Shown here in pieces: positions 19,598-28,900 of a DNA stretch of 64,000 bases (position 1 is its first letter; each line of letters starts with the position of its first letter). The stretch lies in assembly GCA_903893945.1 (NCBI GenBank), contig CAITOF010000050.1:37177-101176 (forward strand). Reading direction: 5' to 3'. The DNA is from an uncultured Oxalobacteraceae bacterium (GTDB lineage Bacteria; Pseudomonadota; Gammaproteobacteria; Burkholderiales; Burkholderiaceae_D). Below the pieces are notes generated by a model, which did no database searches, was not told where the DNA came from, and saw only the letters and a program-made list of their open reading frames with translations. The translations under genes were made by a program, and so were the position numbers.

Positions 19598-20002
19598 ATG
19601 TCGGTTGGCTGCGTCTCGTCCTGTTCGGCTTATCCGGTATCCAGCGGAGGCAGCGCAACGGCATCAGCCAGTAAATCACAATTGGCAGCCTTACAAGCCC
19701 AACTTGCCCAGTTAGAACAACAGTTAATCAAAACACAATGCAAGCAGACCCAAAGTCTTATTACCCAGCAGATTAGCTCTGTGCAAGCAAGTATTAGCGC
19801 CGTGCAGGCGAACGCCAGCAGTCAGCCCAGCTCCGCCAACAGTAATCCTGCGGCGTCGGGCGTAACGGCTGTGTCGCCCACCGCACTCGTGCAGGCCCCG
19901 TCGGCGACGGACAGGACGTCAGCAAATTCAGGCTCCGGCGCATCCACGTCCAATAACGGCACCACTGCAACGCGCGGAAATACCATCAATATTCTCGCCT
20001 GA
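19598..20002 (+). CDS. Small FlxA-like coiled-coil protein
   Basis: From the ATG at 19598 the product is 134 residues. Residues about 15-27 are Ser/Ala-rich. Residues 28-70 form a Gln-rich amphipathic helix (SQLAALQAQLAQLEQQLIKT, then QTQSLITQQISSVQASISAV) as in FlxA-like proteins, which have a short Q-L-x-x-L-Q-x-Q-L coiled coil. The last 60 residues are Ser/Thr/Asn/Ala low complexity. There are Cys at residues 5, 9 and 48, but no lipobox is obvious. FlxA-like proteins have no established function. The upstream ribosome site is weak. Confidence 0.55.
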   Translation: MSVGCVSSCSAYPVSSGGSATASASKSQLAALQAQLAQLEQQLIKTQCKQTQSLITQQISSVQASISAVQANASSQPSSANSNPAASGVTAVSPTALVQAPSATDRTSANSGSGASTSNNGTTATRGNTINILA

Positions 20003-20041
20003 ATTCAGACGGAGGTTGCAACTGACCCGGTATGGCGTACC

Positions 20042-21022
20042 TTATGCCAGTTTCACCCGGCACTTTTCAAACAGGTATCGGCCAAACCACTTTGCCGCCT
20101 GACCATAGTGTTTTTGACGGGTCAGAAAACGCACATACATGCGCATTTCCTTGTAATTTTTGGGCGGGTCCAGAACGGCGTCGCGCCAGGGAGTCAGATT
20201 CTGGTAATGCAAAAACAGGTCTTTTGAATCGTGCAGATTCCAGTTCAACCAGGGTTTGACCGGTCCGGTGAAATGCAAAAAAACACCCTCGCCTGTCCAG
20301 ACATGGGCTTGCCCCTTCTTGCGCAGCATAATTTCCAGGTTGTAGCGCAGATTCCAGCGCTCATCAATATAAACCACCGTATCACCCAATACCAGATTCA
20401 GCGCATCCTGGTCAGGATGCAGAAAACTGCGCTGGCTGTTTTTTAAGACGGTAAACACCTGCTTTGTCACATCGGCTGCCAGCCAGTTCGAAATATTGAT
20501 CAGCATGACGCCGGAATTAAAGTACCGACCACTTTGAATATTTAGCGCAGCACACCTGTTTTTAACCGTCGTTTCCCGTTCATCGCTGACGGCGGCCAGT
20601 ACCTGATCACGCATATCCACCCGTCTCAGATCAGCAATACTTCCGGCACAAATAATATCGGCATCAAGATACAGTACCGTGTCTGCGATACCGCGCAAGG
20701 TTGCCGGAATCATCAGTCGGGTAAATATCGCGGGCGAGTACTGGGAGGACGATGAAAATTCATAGAGATCCCTGAAGATGCCGAGATCCGGAAGATGAAA
20801 TTCAATGATTGTGTTATAGGCTCTTTCCAGCTCAACGAACCGGTTGCGCACACTGTCTGTGACATGTTCAGTCAGCACATGAAAGTGTATGACCTGATCC
20901 CGGTTGTTTTCCAGTATCGATACTATCGTAATGGCGACATAGCGGAAATAATTCGCGTCAATTCCGAATGCAATGTGAAAAGGTACTTCCTTAGCAGGTT
21001 CCACTGCGCCTTGATCTGCCAT
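20042..21022 (-). CDS. Glycosyltransferase family 8 (LPS glycosyltransferase-like)
   Basis: The 326-residue cytosolic transferase has the GT8 start FHIAFGIDANYFRYVAITIV SILENN, the DxD metal/nucleotide motif LYLDADIICAG near residue 117, YFNSGVMLINISNWL, the PDQDALN motif and HFTGPVKPW near the C-terminus. These are the blocks of WaaI/WaaJ/RfaJ-type retaining enzymes that add glucose or galactose to the LPS core. AAGGAA precedes the ATG at 21022. It points away from the ligase and is paralogous to the GT8 at 23615-24592. The donor and acceptor sugars cannot be predicted. Confidence 0.92.
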   Translation of the reverse strand: MADQGAVEPAKEVPFHIAFGIDANYFRYVAITIVSILENNRDQVIHFHVLTEHVTDSVRNRFVELERAYNTIIEFHLPDLGIFRDLYEFSSSSQYSPAIFTRLMIPATLRGIADTVLYLDADIICAGSIADLRRVDMRDQVLAAVSDERETTVKNRCAALNIQSGRYFNSGVMLINISNWLAADVTKQVFTVLKNSQRSFLHPDQDALNLVLGDTVVYIDERWNLRYNLEIMLRKKGQAHVWTGEGVFLHFTGPVKPWLNWNLHDSKDLFLHYQNLTPWRDAVLDPPKNYKEMRMYVRFLTRQKHYGQAAKWFGRYLFEKCRVKLA

Positions 21023-21212
21023 GTTTTTTCCTTGCGTTAAGCATAAATGTCCCGGACAAAAATCTGCTGCAAGCCGCCATTATAGAAGAAGTGTTAGCAG
21101 TACGCTAATATCATTCGCGACCACTCTGTGTGCCCGCCGGCACCGGGTTCGAACAGTGCCTGCGGCGGGTTGGGATGAGCGAACTTTTCATGGTTCCACA
21201 GCGGTTTATGGT

Positions 21213-21218
21213 TATAAT
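21213..21218 (+). promoter_or_regulatory. Probable -10 element of the glycan-ligase operon
   Basis: A perfect TATAAT lies 40 bp before the ligase start codon. No good -35 hexamer is found at 16-18 bp, but a TG two bases upstream resembles an extended -10. The assignment rests on sequence only. Confidence 0.4.
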
Positions 21219-21257
21219 GTCGCGTTATTTACTGTTACCTTTCATATAAGCTTAACC

Positions 21258-22502
21258 ATGAAGTTCATTGCAAATGGGGTCGAAAAACAAAATAATGTGG
21301 TTCTTCTGTTACTTTTCGCGCTATTCGGCTTGGGACTCACCGCTCACGTACAGAATCTGAGTTATTTCCTGTTGCTCATCGCCGCGTTAGCCGCACTGCT
21401 CAACAAATCTGCGGATGACACCTCGTTTTACGACCTGTACCGGGCCTACCGTCCCCTGCATTGGGCCATGGCATCGCTGTTGCTGGCGTTAGTTCTGACG
21501 CAAACCTGTCACGGTTATATTGACTTGTCACCCTACAACCCCCTTGCAAGATTAGCCACATTTCTGCCGCTGCTGTGGACGATCCGGAAGCTGCAGATTG
21601 ATAAGTTACGTCTGCTGAAATGGTCGTGGGTAGCGGGTGCTGCCCTGTGCGCAATACAGATCTATTTTTACCCGAAATTTGACGATCGGCCTGACATCGA
21701 AAACTGGTATGTGGCGCTGGCCAGCTTACTCGGGATCTTTTCCATTTTATCGCTGGCCCTGGAAGACCGGCCCACGGTACTGTCCAGGCTAGCGCACCTG
21801 GGCGGCGGTGCAGGTGGTTTGTACGTCATCTATGTATGTCAGACACGTGACGTCTGGATTGCACTGCCGTTATTCGTGATGGCGGCCTATCTGACATTTG
21901 TCAACAACCCTTTCAGTGTTAAAAAAATCGTCCTGTTCCTGTCCGGCGTGCTGCTGTCCGGCGCATTGTTTTTCAGTACCGATCTGGTGCAGCGCCGTGT
22001 GCAACAGGCCGAACACGATATCCGGGTCTATTCCATCAACAAAAATGCCGATACCTCGATAGGTACACGCTTTCAGTTATGGGAAGCGTCATGGATTATG
22101 ATCAAGGAACATCCACTAATCGGCGTTGGGACCGGCGCGCACTACAAGGAAGCGGTTCGCGAAATGGTAGATCGCCAGATTCTTCCGACTTACTACAACG
22201 GCGCACATTCGCACAATGAAATTCTGTTCAGTACCGCGACGATGGGCATACCCGGCCTGATCGCGTTGCTGCTGACCTACCTGGTGCCGGGACATTATTT
22301 CGCGCGACACCTGCTTGACCCGGATCGTCAGGTCCGGGCAGCGGCAGCAATTGGATTCTGTACCTGCATCGGTTTCCTGATTTTCGGGGTGGCAGATGTC
22401 CTGTTCAAATACAAGGAGTGCGAGGTTTTTTATTGCGTTGCCTGTGCAGCAGCGTTTGCCCTGATGACCAACCGAAAAAAACAGCTGGCCGGACTATCAT
22501 GA
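21258..22502 (+). CDS. O-antigen ligase family membrane protein (WaaL-like)
   Basis: The 414-residue protein has about ten hydrophobic helices and the Wzy_C/WaaL periplasmic loop: RFQLWEASWIMIKEHPLIGV GTG, followed about 40 residues later by the conserved HSHNEILF histidine motif. WaaL proteins move polymer from an undecaprenyl carrier to lipid A-core; related members polymerise O-antigen or glycosylate pilin. Placement among core-type GT8/GT9 genes favours a ligase. The ATG at 21258 directly precedes the first helix; the reading frame extends upstream to 21021 but with unrelated composition. The stop overlaps the next gene's start (ATGA). Confidence 0.87.
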   Translation: MKFIANGVEKQNNVVLLLLFALFGLGLTAHVQNLSYFLLLIAALAALLNKSADDTSFYDLYRAYRPLHWAMASLLLALVLTQTCHGYIDLSPYNPLARLATFLPLLWTIRKLQIDKLRLLKWSWVAGAALCAIQIYFYPKFDDRPDIENWYVALASLLGIFSILSLALEDRPTVLSRLAHLGGGAGGLYVIYVCQTRDVWIALPLFVMAAYLTFVNNPFSVKKIVLFLSGVLLSGALFFSTDLVQRRVQQAEHDIRVYSINKNADTSIGTRFQLWEASWIMIKEHPLIGVGTGAHYKEAVREMVDRQILPTYYNGAHSHNEILFSTATMGIPGLIALLLTYLVPGHYFARHLLDPDRQVRAAAAIGFCTCIGFLIFGVADVLFKYKECEVFYCVACAAAFALMTNRKKQLAGLS

Positions 22503-23596
22503 CGCTGATACCTGAACCGGTTCTGGAAAAACCCGGAAAGATCCTGTTTATCACCCATCTGGCGATCGGCGATTTCACCTATCTGCAAAATTTTTTCACC
22601 CTCTTCAGTCAGTCCTATCCGCATATCGAAATCGATCTGTGGATCGATGAAGTCCGTTGCACGGCGGATCCGGAAAAGTGGCCTTTTCTGAAAAATTATT
22701 CACTTTATGACTGGACTGAAAACTGCCCGTGTTTCAGAAAAATCTACCGGCGCACCTACAGTCCGCAGTTGCGTCGGGAATCGATTGACGAGGCGCAGCG
22801 GGAAAATTATCCTGTCGTCGTTTCCATAGCCACACTGCGCCCGCATCAGTACGCCACGCTGGCGCGCCAGATTGCACCGACCGGTCTGGTCATCGGCATC
22901 CAGAAGAAAATCCCATGGTATGCGCCATGGCAGTCCGGTGACTATAAAAAGCTCAGCGTCAGTTTTGCCCCCTTCAGAACGCCGGAAGGGGGCTACCATG
23001 TCACCGACATCTATGCGGACTGGTTCAATCAGCTCGCGGGTCTGAACGTCGACCTGGCGCGGCGATTTCCGTTTGTCGACATACCACCCCAATGGACTGC
23101 CTGGGCCGATCAGCAACTGCTCGACTGGGGTGCCGCGCCGGAGCGGACAGGCCACAAGCGCGTTTTCATCAACACATTTGCCAAAACCAGAAAACGCTGC
23201 TGGCCCCTGTCCAGCGCCGCACAGCTTATCAGCACCATGCGCCAGCTCCCGGACTGGCGCAGCACCACGTTCATCATCAATGCGGTGCCTCAGGAAATCG
23301 GCCGGGCCAGACAGACACTGGCCGAATACGACCTAAAAGATGTACACCTGTTCAGCGCAGACCAGAATTTTTTCCAGCTTCCAGCCATGCTGCAGCGCTG
23401 CGACCTGATTATTTCAGTGGAAACGGCCGTCATGCATCTCGCGAACGCCGTGCACGTTCCGGTCATTGCGCTGATGCGCCAGAAAAATCCCGAATGGGTT
23501 CCGATTGACCGCGCCAACAGCAAAGTCATTACAACGTTAAAGCGCAGCGACTGGGTCAGCGCCATTGCCGTGCAACAGGTTGCCGATGCACTCTAG
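22499..23596 (+). CDS. GT9-like glycosyltransferase (heptosyltransferase fold)
   Basis: The 365-residue GT-B protein has an N-terminal KILFITHLAIGDFTYLQNFF segment replacing the usual (R)-I-L-(I/V)-x-x-x-x-x-G-D start of heptosyltransferases, and a C-terminal DLIISVETAVMHLANAVHVP VIALMRQ block equivalent to the D-T-(G/A)-x-x-H-x-A-A-A-L-x-x-P donor-site motif. The canonical Asp-Thr is Glu-Thr here. GT9 enzymes add heptose, or sometimes GlcNAc, to the inner core. It overlaps the ligase by 4 bp and is paralogous to 24617-25738. Confidence 0.85.
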   Translation: MTLIPEPVLEKPGKILFITHLAIGDFTYLQNFFTLFSQSYPHIEIDLWIDEVRCTADPEKWPFLKNYSLYDWTENCPCFRKIYRRTYSPQLRRESIDEAQRENYPVVVSIATLRPHQYATLARQIAPTGLVIGIQKKIPWYAPWQSGDYKKLSVSFAPFRTPEGGYHVTDIYADWFNQLAGLNVDLARRFPFVDIPPQWTAWADQQLLDWGAAPERTGHKRVFINTFAKTRKRCWPLSSAAQLISTMRQLPDWRSTTFIINAVPQEIGRARQTLAEYDLKDVHLFSADQNFFQLPAMLQRCDLIISVETAVMHLANAVHVPVIALMRQKNPEWVPIDRANSKVITTLKRSDWVSAIAVQQVADAL

Positions 23597-23614
23597 CCTA
23601 TCAGGAATATTCCC

Positions 23615-24592
23615 ATGACGCCCGACAACACCCAGACAGCGCAGAACACCGAGTCGTTCCATATCGCGTTCTGTGTGGACAACCATTATTTCCGCAGCAT
23701 GGGCGCAACCATAATGTCGATTCTGGACAATAATCCGGGCGTGCATTTCACGTTTCATGTGCTTTCATTCTCGGTGTCGGAACAGCATCGGGCCCGTTTG
23801 CAGCAGCTTGAAGCGGGTCGCCCGGTGAAGACCCACATCCACCTGGTCGACCCGAAACAGTTCAGCCAGTTCGCGCACTTTATTGCGTCGACATACTACT
23901 CGCCGGCCATATTCACGCGCCTTGCCATCCCCGACATCCTGAAAGACTACACCGACAAGGTGTTATATCTGGATGCTGACATACTGTGCGTCGGCCAACT
24001 CGATGAATTAATGCATCTGCCCATGGAAGGTAAAATCGCGTATGTTGTCGCCGATGCAGATGCGACCACCGTACGCCGGGCCGCAGCGCTCAAGCTGTCG
24101 CAGGTCAAATACTTCAATTCGGGTGTGCTTTACATGAACATCACCGAGTGGCTGGCACAACACATGACCGACGCGACCATCAACGCCCTGCTGAACGCGG
24201 GACCCGATTTCCGGTTTCCGGATCAGGATGCCCTGAATGTGGCGCTGGACGGACGCGCGACCTACATGCCGAAACGCTACAACCATCTGTACGGCCTGAT
24301 TGGCGATCTCGAAAATAACCGCTATGCCATGAACGATGTCGGTGATGCCGTGTTCATTCATTTCGCCGGCGCGGTCAAACCGTGGGCCGAATGGTGCCTG
24401 CACGATTCCAGACACCTGTTCGCCCGATATCACCGCCTTTCACCGTGGGCCGACATGCCGATGGATATTGCACCGCTGAATTACAAGGAAATGCGCATGC
24501 ATTCGCGCTTTCTGTTCAGGCGCGGCGAGTATCGTGCCAGCCTGAAATGGTTTCTGAACTACCTGTCCGCCAGACCCAGTCGTTTTAAATAA
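23615..24592 (+). CDS. Glycosyltransferase family 8, second copy
   Basis: The 325-residue GT8 enzyme has FHIAFCVDNHYFRSMGATIM at the start, the DxD motif LYLDADILCVG near residue 115, YFNSGVLYMNITEWL, FPDQDALNVAL and HFAGAVKPWAEWCLHDS. The C-terminus (NYKEMRMHSRFLFRRGEYRA) matches the NYKEMRMYVRFLTRQKHYGQ tail of the first copy, so the two are paralogues beyond the shared GT8 core. It lies 18 bp after the first GT9-like gene and 24 bp before the second, in one transcription unit. Confidence 0.92.
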   Translation: MTPDNTQTAQNTESFHIAFCVDNHYFRSMGATIMSILDNNPGVHFTFHVLSFSVSEQHRARLQQLEAGRPVKTHIHLVDPKQFSQFAHFIASTYYSPAIFTRLAIPDILKDYTDKVLYLDADILCVGQLDELMHLPMEGKIAYVVADADATTVRRAAALKLSQVKYFNSGVLYMNITEWLAQHMTDATINALLNAGPDFRFPDQDALNVALDGRATYMPKRYNHLYGLIGDLENNRYAMNDVGDAVFIHFAGAVKPWAEWCLHDSRHLFARYHRLSPWADMPMDIAPLNYKEMRMHSRFLFRRGEYRASLKWFLNYLSARPSRFK

Positions 24593-24616
24593 TGCAGTGA
24601 TCCACCGAGGTTAAAA

Positions 24617-25738
24617 ATGACATCACAACTTGTGCCGGACGAACTCTTACAGAAGTCGACCAAGATATTATTTGTTGCCCATCTGGCGCTGGGCGATTTT
24701 ACCTACCTGCAGAACTGTTTCAGGGCCTTCGCCAACGCGTTTCCACATATCAAAATGCATTTGTGGGTGGACGAACTGCGTCGCACTCCGGATGAGCGTC
24801 AATGGGAACATTTGAGAAAATATTCACTGTACGACTGGGTCACGACCTGCGGATTATTTGAAAAGGTGTACACAAAAACCTACAGCCCGTCGCTGTTCAG
24901 GGAATCGATTGCCGAAGCACGGGCTGAAAGTTATCCCATCGTTGTCTCGTTTGCGGTTTTGCACCGCCACAATTACGTCAACCTGATGCGCGAATTGAGT
25001 CCCCGGGGATTTATCGTCGGCCAAAAAAAGCGCGTACGCCTCTGGGATATCCGCAAACACCTGATTTACCGCAAGCTCAATGCGCATATCCCGGCCTACA
25101 AAATTACCCGTTCGCACCAGTCAGGCGCCCACGCCGTGAAACACATCAGTGCCATTTATGCGGACTGGTTTCAACAACTGTTCAACCTCAACATTTCCAA
25201 CGACGACCGGCTGCCCTTTGTCAACATTCCGGCACCATGGCTGGAATGGGCAAGGCAGCAATTCACGCTCTGGAAATTTAATCCTGACAACCCGACGGTA
25301 TTTCTGAACGGGTTTTCCAAATCGCCGGAACGAAGCTGGGAATTGCAGCGCGTGGTGCAGTTAGCCAATGCGATGCGGCAAACCGCGACATGGCGCAACG
25401 CCAATTTCATCATCAATGTCATTCCGGAAAAACTGCAGGACGCCAGAACACTGTTTGCCGGAACCGACCATCAGCACTTCCAGTTGTTCAGCGCCGACGA
25501 AGATTTTTACCAGCTTCCTGCGGTACTCAGTTTATGCAAGCTGATCGTATCCGTGGAAACAGCCATCATGCATCTGGCGAATGCGGTTCACGTTCCGGTT
25601 ATCGCATTGATGCGCCAGACCTCACCCGAATGGACGCCGATCAACAGCGCCATCTCCACGATTATCAAAACCAGGGGCCGCAAGGACTGGGTCGACCAGA
25701 TTGGTGTTGACGAGGTGCTCGCATCGATTCAGCATTAG
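24617..25738 (+). CDS. GT9-like glycosyltransferase, second copy
   Basis: The 373-residue protein is clearly paralogous to the GT9-like protein at 22499: KILFVAHLALGDFTYLQNCF, then HLWVDELRR, KYSLYDW, TYSPSLFRESI and the C-terminal VSVETAIMHLANAVHVP with VIALMRQTSPEW. It shares the Glu-Thr-Ala version of the donor-site motif. Both probably add a sugar to the LPS core or another lipid-linked glycan; the substrates are unknown. A GAGG site precedes the ATG. It is the last gene of the ligase-GT9-GT8-GT9 operon and is followed by a hairpin. Confidence 0.85.
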   Translation: MTSQLVPDELLQKSTKILFVAHLALGDFTYLQNCFRAFANAFPHIKMHLWVDELRRTPDERQWEHLRKYSLYDWVTTCGLFEKVYTKTYSPSLFRESIAEARAESYPIVVSFAVLHRHNYVNLMRELSPRGFIVGQKKRVRLWDIRKHLIYRKLNAHIPAYKITRSHQSGAHAVKHISAIYADWFQQLFNLNISNDDRLPFVNIPAPWLEWARQQFTLWKFNPDNPTVFLNGFSKSPERSWELQRVVQLANAMRQTATWRNANFIINVIPEKLQDARTLFAGTDHQHFQLFSADEDFYQLPAVLSLCKLIVSVETAIMHLANAVHVPVIALMRQTSPEWTPINSAISTIIKTRGRKDWVDQIGVDEVLASIQH

Positions 25739-25769
25739 GCAAAGCGAGCGGTTCCACCCGCCGCTTTGC
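25739..25769 (+). terminator. Hairpin at the end of the glycan operon
   Basis: GCAAAGC-ga-GCGG, a six-base loop and CCGC-c-GCTTTGC form an 11-bp interrupted stem immediately after the stop codon. No proper T-tract follows (TGCTTTGCC), so this may be a weak terminator or an mRNA-protecting hairpin. Confidence 0.4.
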
Positions 25770-25810
25770 TGCTTTGCCGCTCTGCCGCGACGTCAGGCCA
25801 GGAGATTTTA

Positions 25811-25891
25811 ATGAGCGTAAAATCACACTATTCCTTGTCCCATCGCGTTAAGCGCGCCCGGTGGTATCGGACAAACCGCTTGACCATTTGA
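25811..25891 (+). CDS. Possible 26-residue leader peptide
   Basis: CAGGAGATTTTA directly precedes an ATG that opens a 26-codon frame (MSVKSHYSLSHRVKRARWYR, then TNRLTI) ending 20 bp before the SNF2 gene. The peptide is basic, with seven Lys/Arg. The good ribosome site is the only strong support; it may be a chance frame. If real, its termination close to the next start could affect SNF2 translation. Confidence 0.25.
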   Translation: MSVKSHYSLSHRVKRARWYRTNRLTI

Positions 25892-25911
25892 CGACATAAT
25901 TGACAGCAGCC

Positions 25912-28900
25912 ATGCCAAAAATCGAACATATCCAGTACGACATTCCCGAACCTGCGTTTGCACTGCTGGTGGCCGTGGCATTGTGGGAGATGCCAATTTC
26001 ACAAAGCAAGCTGCTGGATTTCTGCTATTTCGCGTCCAGCGCAGGATTCAGTTCATTCAGCGCCGAGCTTAAATACAATCCGTCCAGCATCCGATCCGCC
26101 CTGTCTGAGCTGAACCGGTCCGGATGCATCGATTCAGTATCCGGTATCGGCTTTCAGATCACGCCCGAAGCTCACCATGCCGTTCTGTTGCACCTGCACC
26201 ATGAAAACCATCTAAAAATCTGGATTCATTACATGCAGGAATTTTTGGCAAAGAACAGGGAATATTCGACCTGGTCGACACCGTCCAGCCAGTTTTGTCA
26301 GCGCGAAATGTTATTCGCCGCCCTGAGTGACGATTTGCCCCGGCTAGGACACTGGCGCGCACAATTTTTCTCGTTTTCAAACCGGTTTGAACATTTGCCG
26401 GCCCAGAAATTATTTGCAACGCCGGCGGGGATACCGCTTTTCGCGACGATGAATCCGGTCATTCAGGGTATTCTGCTGTTCGATCTGCTGTCGGCCGCCA
26501 ACTGGGTACTTGAAAAATGCACGGTGGCATATGACTATGCCAAAACCAATGTCGAGGATCTGTTCGGCAGGGACGCCATGCTAATCGAGTTGATTGCCAT
26601 ACAGGCGATACTACGTGGCGAATTCGATACCGTTGTGCACCTCCTGACCTATTTGCCGGGTCAGCAATCCTACCCACTGGCCATGGTTAGCCTGGCCAAG
26701 GGCGACGCCTACGCCAGTGCCGATATTTTCAACCGCATCCACACAGATTACAAAATAAAGGCAGGAAAACGCAAGGTCTTCATCTCGGAGCTTCCTGGCC
26801 TGTTCTATACCATTGCACAACTGGCCAACAGCACACCGGCAAATTTGAAGCTGGCCAGAGAACAGTGTGACAGCGGCTGCAAAATTCGCCAGGCGCAATT
26901 TTACCCGGCGATCAAACCGCTGCTTGAAAATCTGAAAAGCGGGACGCCCTATACGGAAAAAAGATCAACTAACTACCAGCGCAGTCTGGATGACTATTTT
27001 GTTCAGTTGGCCTACTACTGGCAGGATCTCGCGCCGACTGACCAGGATAAGCGCAATTTGAAACAGCTTGCCACTCTCAGCATGCAGCATGGCTATCGCT
27101 GGGTAGCCGCTGAAATTGACCAATTCATCCATCACCAGTTCGGCGACCCACCCGAGTTTCCTGGCTGGCACGAGCAACACCGGCTGCAGCCGTTATACCT
27201 GGTATTGCAGCGTCAGGAATCCTGGCAGCGTGCCCTGTCGGCGCTTGCACAGCTCAAAGCCGCCCCACAACAGGGCGTCGACACACGCATTGCCTGGTTT
27301 CTGGAGTGCGACTCGCACTATGTCAACCTCGAACCGCGTGAACAGAAACGCAATGCAAAAGGAGTCTGGAGTAAAGGACGGCCGGTTGCCCTGAAGCGAC
27401 TGTCCTACGAGCAGGACAGTTTGCCTGGCATCAGTGAGCAGGACAAGAAAGTGGCCAGTTGCATTCGTAAATCCTACGACAACTATTATGGCGCGAGTGA
27501 TTTTGAAATTAATGGTGAGAAGGCACTGCCATTTCTGATCGGCCATCCGCATGTCTACTGGCTCGACGCCCCGGACGTACAAATAGATATTATTCGTGGT
27601 GAGCCCGCTCTGGTGATGAAACAGGTGGGTGACCAGATTCAACTGCAGCTTGAACCCGCGCTGTTGGTCAATGATGCCCTGTACTGGCACAAACAGACAC
27701 CCACGCGTTTGGTTGTCTATCCGGGCAGTCCGGAAATAAAACAGATTGCGGGCATTATCGGCAGGGGTATCTCGGTACCGGCGAACGCCAAATCGCAACT
27801 GCTGGATGTTATTGCTGCCATTGCCCCGCATCTGCAGATTCATTCGGATCTGCCTGAATTGGCGCGGCACATGGAATCGATTTCTGCTGACACGACATTG
27901 TACGTGCACCTGCTGCCACTCAAAGAGGGCTTGCGGGTGCAGCTTTTAGTACGTCCTTTGCCTGAAGGAAGCTGGTTTGCTCCGGCAAAGGGATCAGCGC
28001 AGGTGGTCGGTGAGCTGCACGGCAAGGCTGTTCAGACTCATCGTGATTTCGGACAGGAACAGGCCAGCCAGAATCAGCTGCTAGACCATTGCCAAACCCT
28101 GAGCCAGGCCGAACAGCACGGGCAGGAATGGGAGCTGGAACATCCGGAACCCTGTCTTGAATTTCTCAACGAACTCAACGAGATTAAATCCGTGCTGCAG
28201 AATAAACTGGAACTGGTCTGGCCCGAAGGCGAGCGGTTCCGGATCAAAGCGACCCGCAGTCTTGCCAATCTGCATTTGTCGATCAAAAAACAGGGCGAAT
28301 GGTTCATCGCTGGCGGCGAAATAAAACTGGATGACGGCCGGGTCCTGATGCTGCGCGAACTGCTGCAGATGGTCAACAGTGCCACGGGACGATTTTTACC
28401 TCTGGGTGAAAATCAGTTTCTGGCCCTGACCGACAGTTTCCGCAAGCGCCTGCAGGAACTCAATGCCTGCGCCGATTCATCCGGCAAAGACGGCCTACGA
28501 ATAAATCATCTGGCGTCGCCGCTGCTGGCCGATCTGGCCAATGAAGCCGGCGAAGTGCATGCCGATGCAGCCTGGAAAGCACAACTCGACAAATTAACCT
28601 CGCTGGCCGACTACACACCGGCGCTGCCCTCCACCTTGCAGGCTACCCTGCGGGATTATCAACTGGAAGGGTTCCAATGGCTTTCCCGACTGGCTCACTG
28701 GGGCGTTGGCGCCTGTCTCGCCGATGACATGGGTTTGGGCAAAACCGTTCAGACACTGGCGATATTGCTGGAACGCGCGCCCCATGGTCCGGCACTGGTG
28801 GTGGCACCGATTTCCGTTGCCATGAACTGGCAGGCCGAGGTGCTGCGCTTTGCTCCGACCCTGAAGGTGCGCGCCTACCACCAGGACAGGTCCTTATCCG

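Noticed and set aside
21130..21170. GGTTCGAAC near 21146 as a tRNA T-arm
   Set aside because: No acceptor stem, anticodon arm or CCA fits around it.
27193..27909. 238-codon minus-strand frame inside the SNF2 gene
   Set aside because: It is wholly antisense to the coding frame and shows no recognisable protein features.
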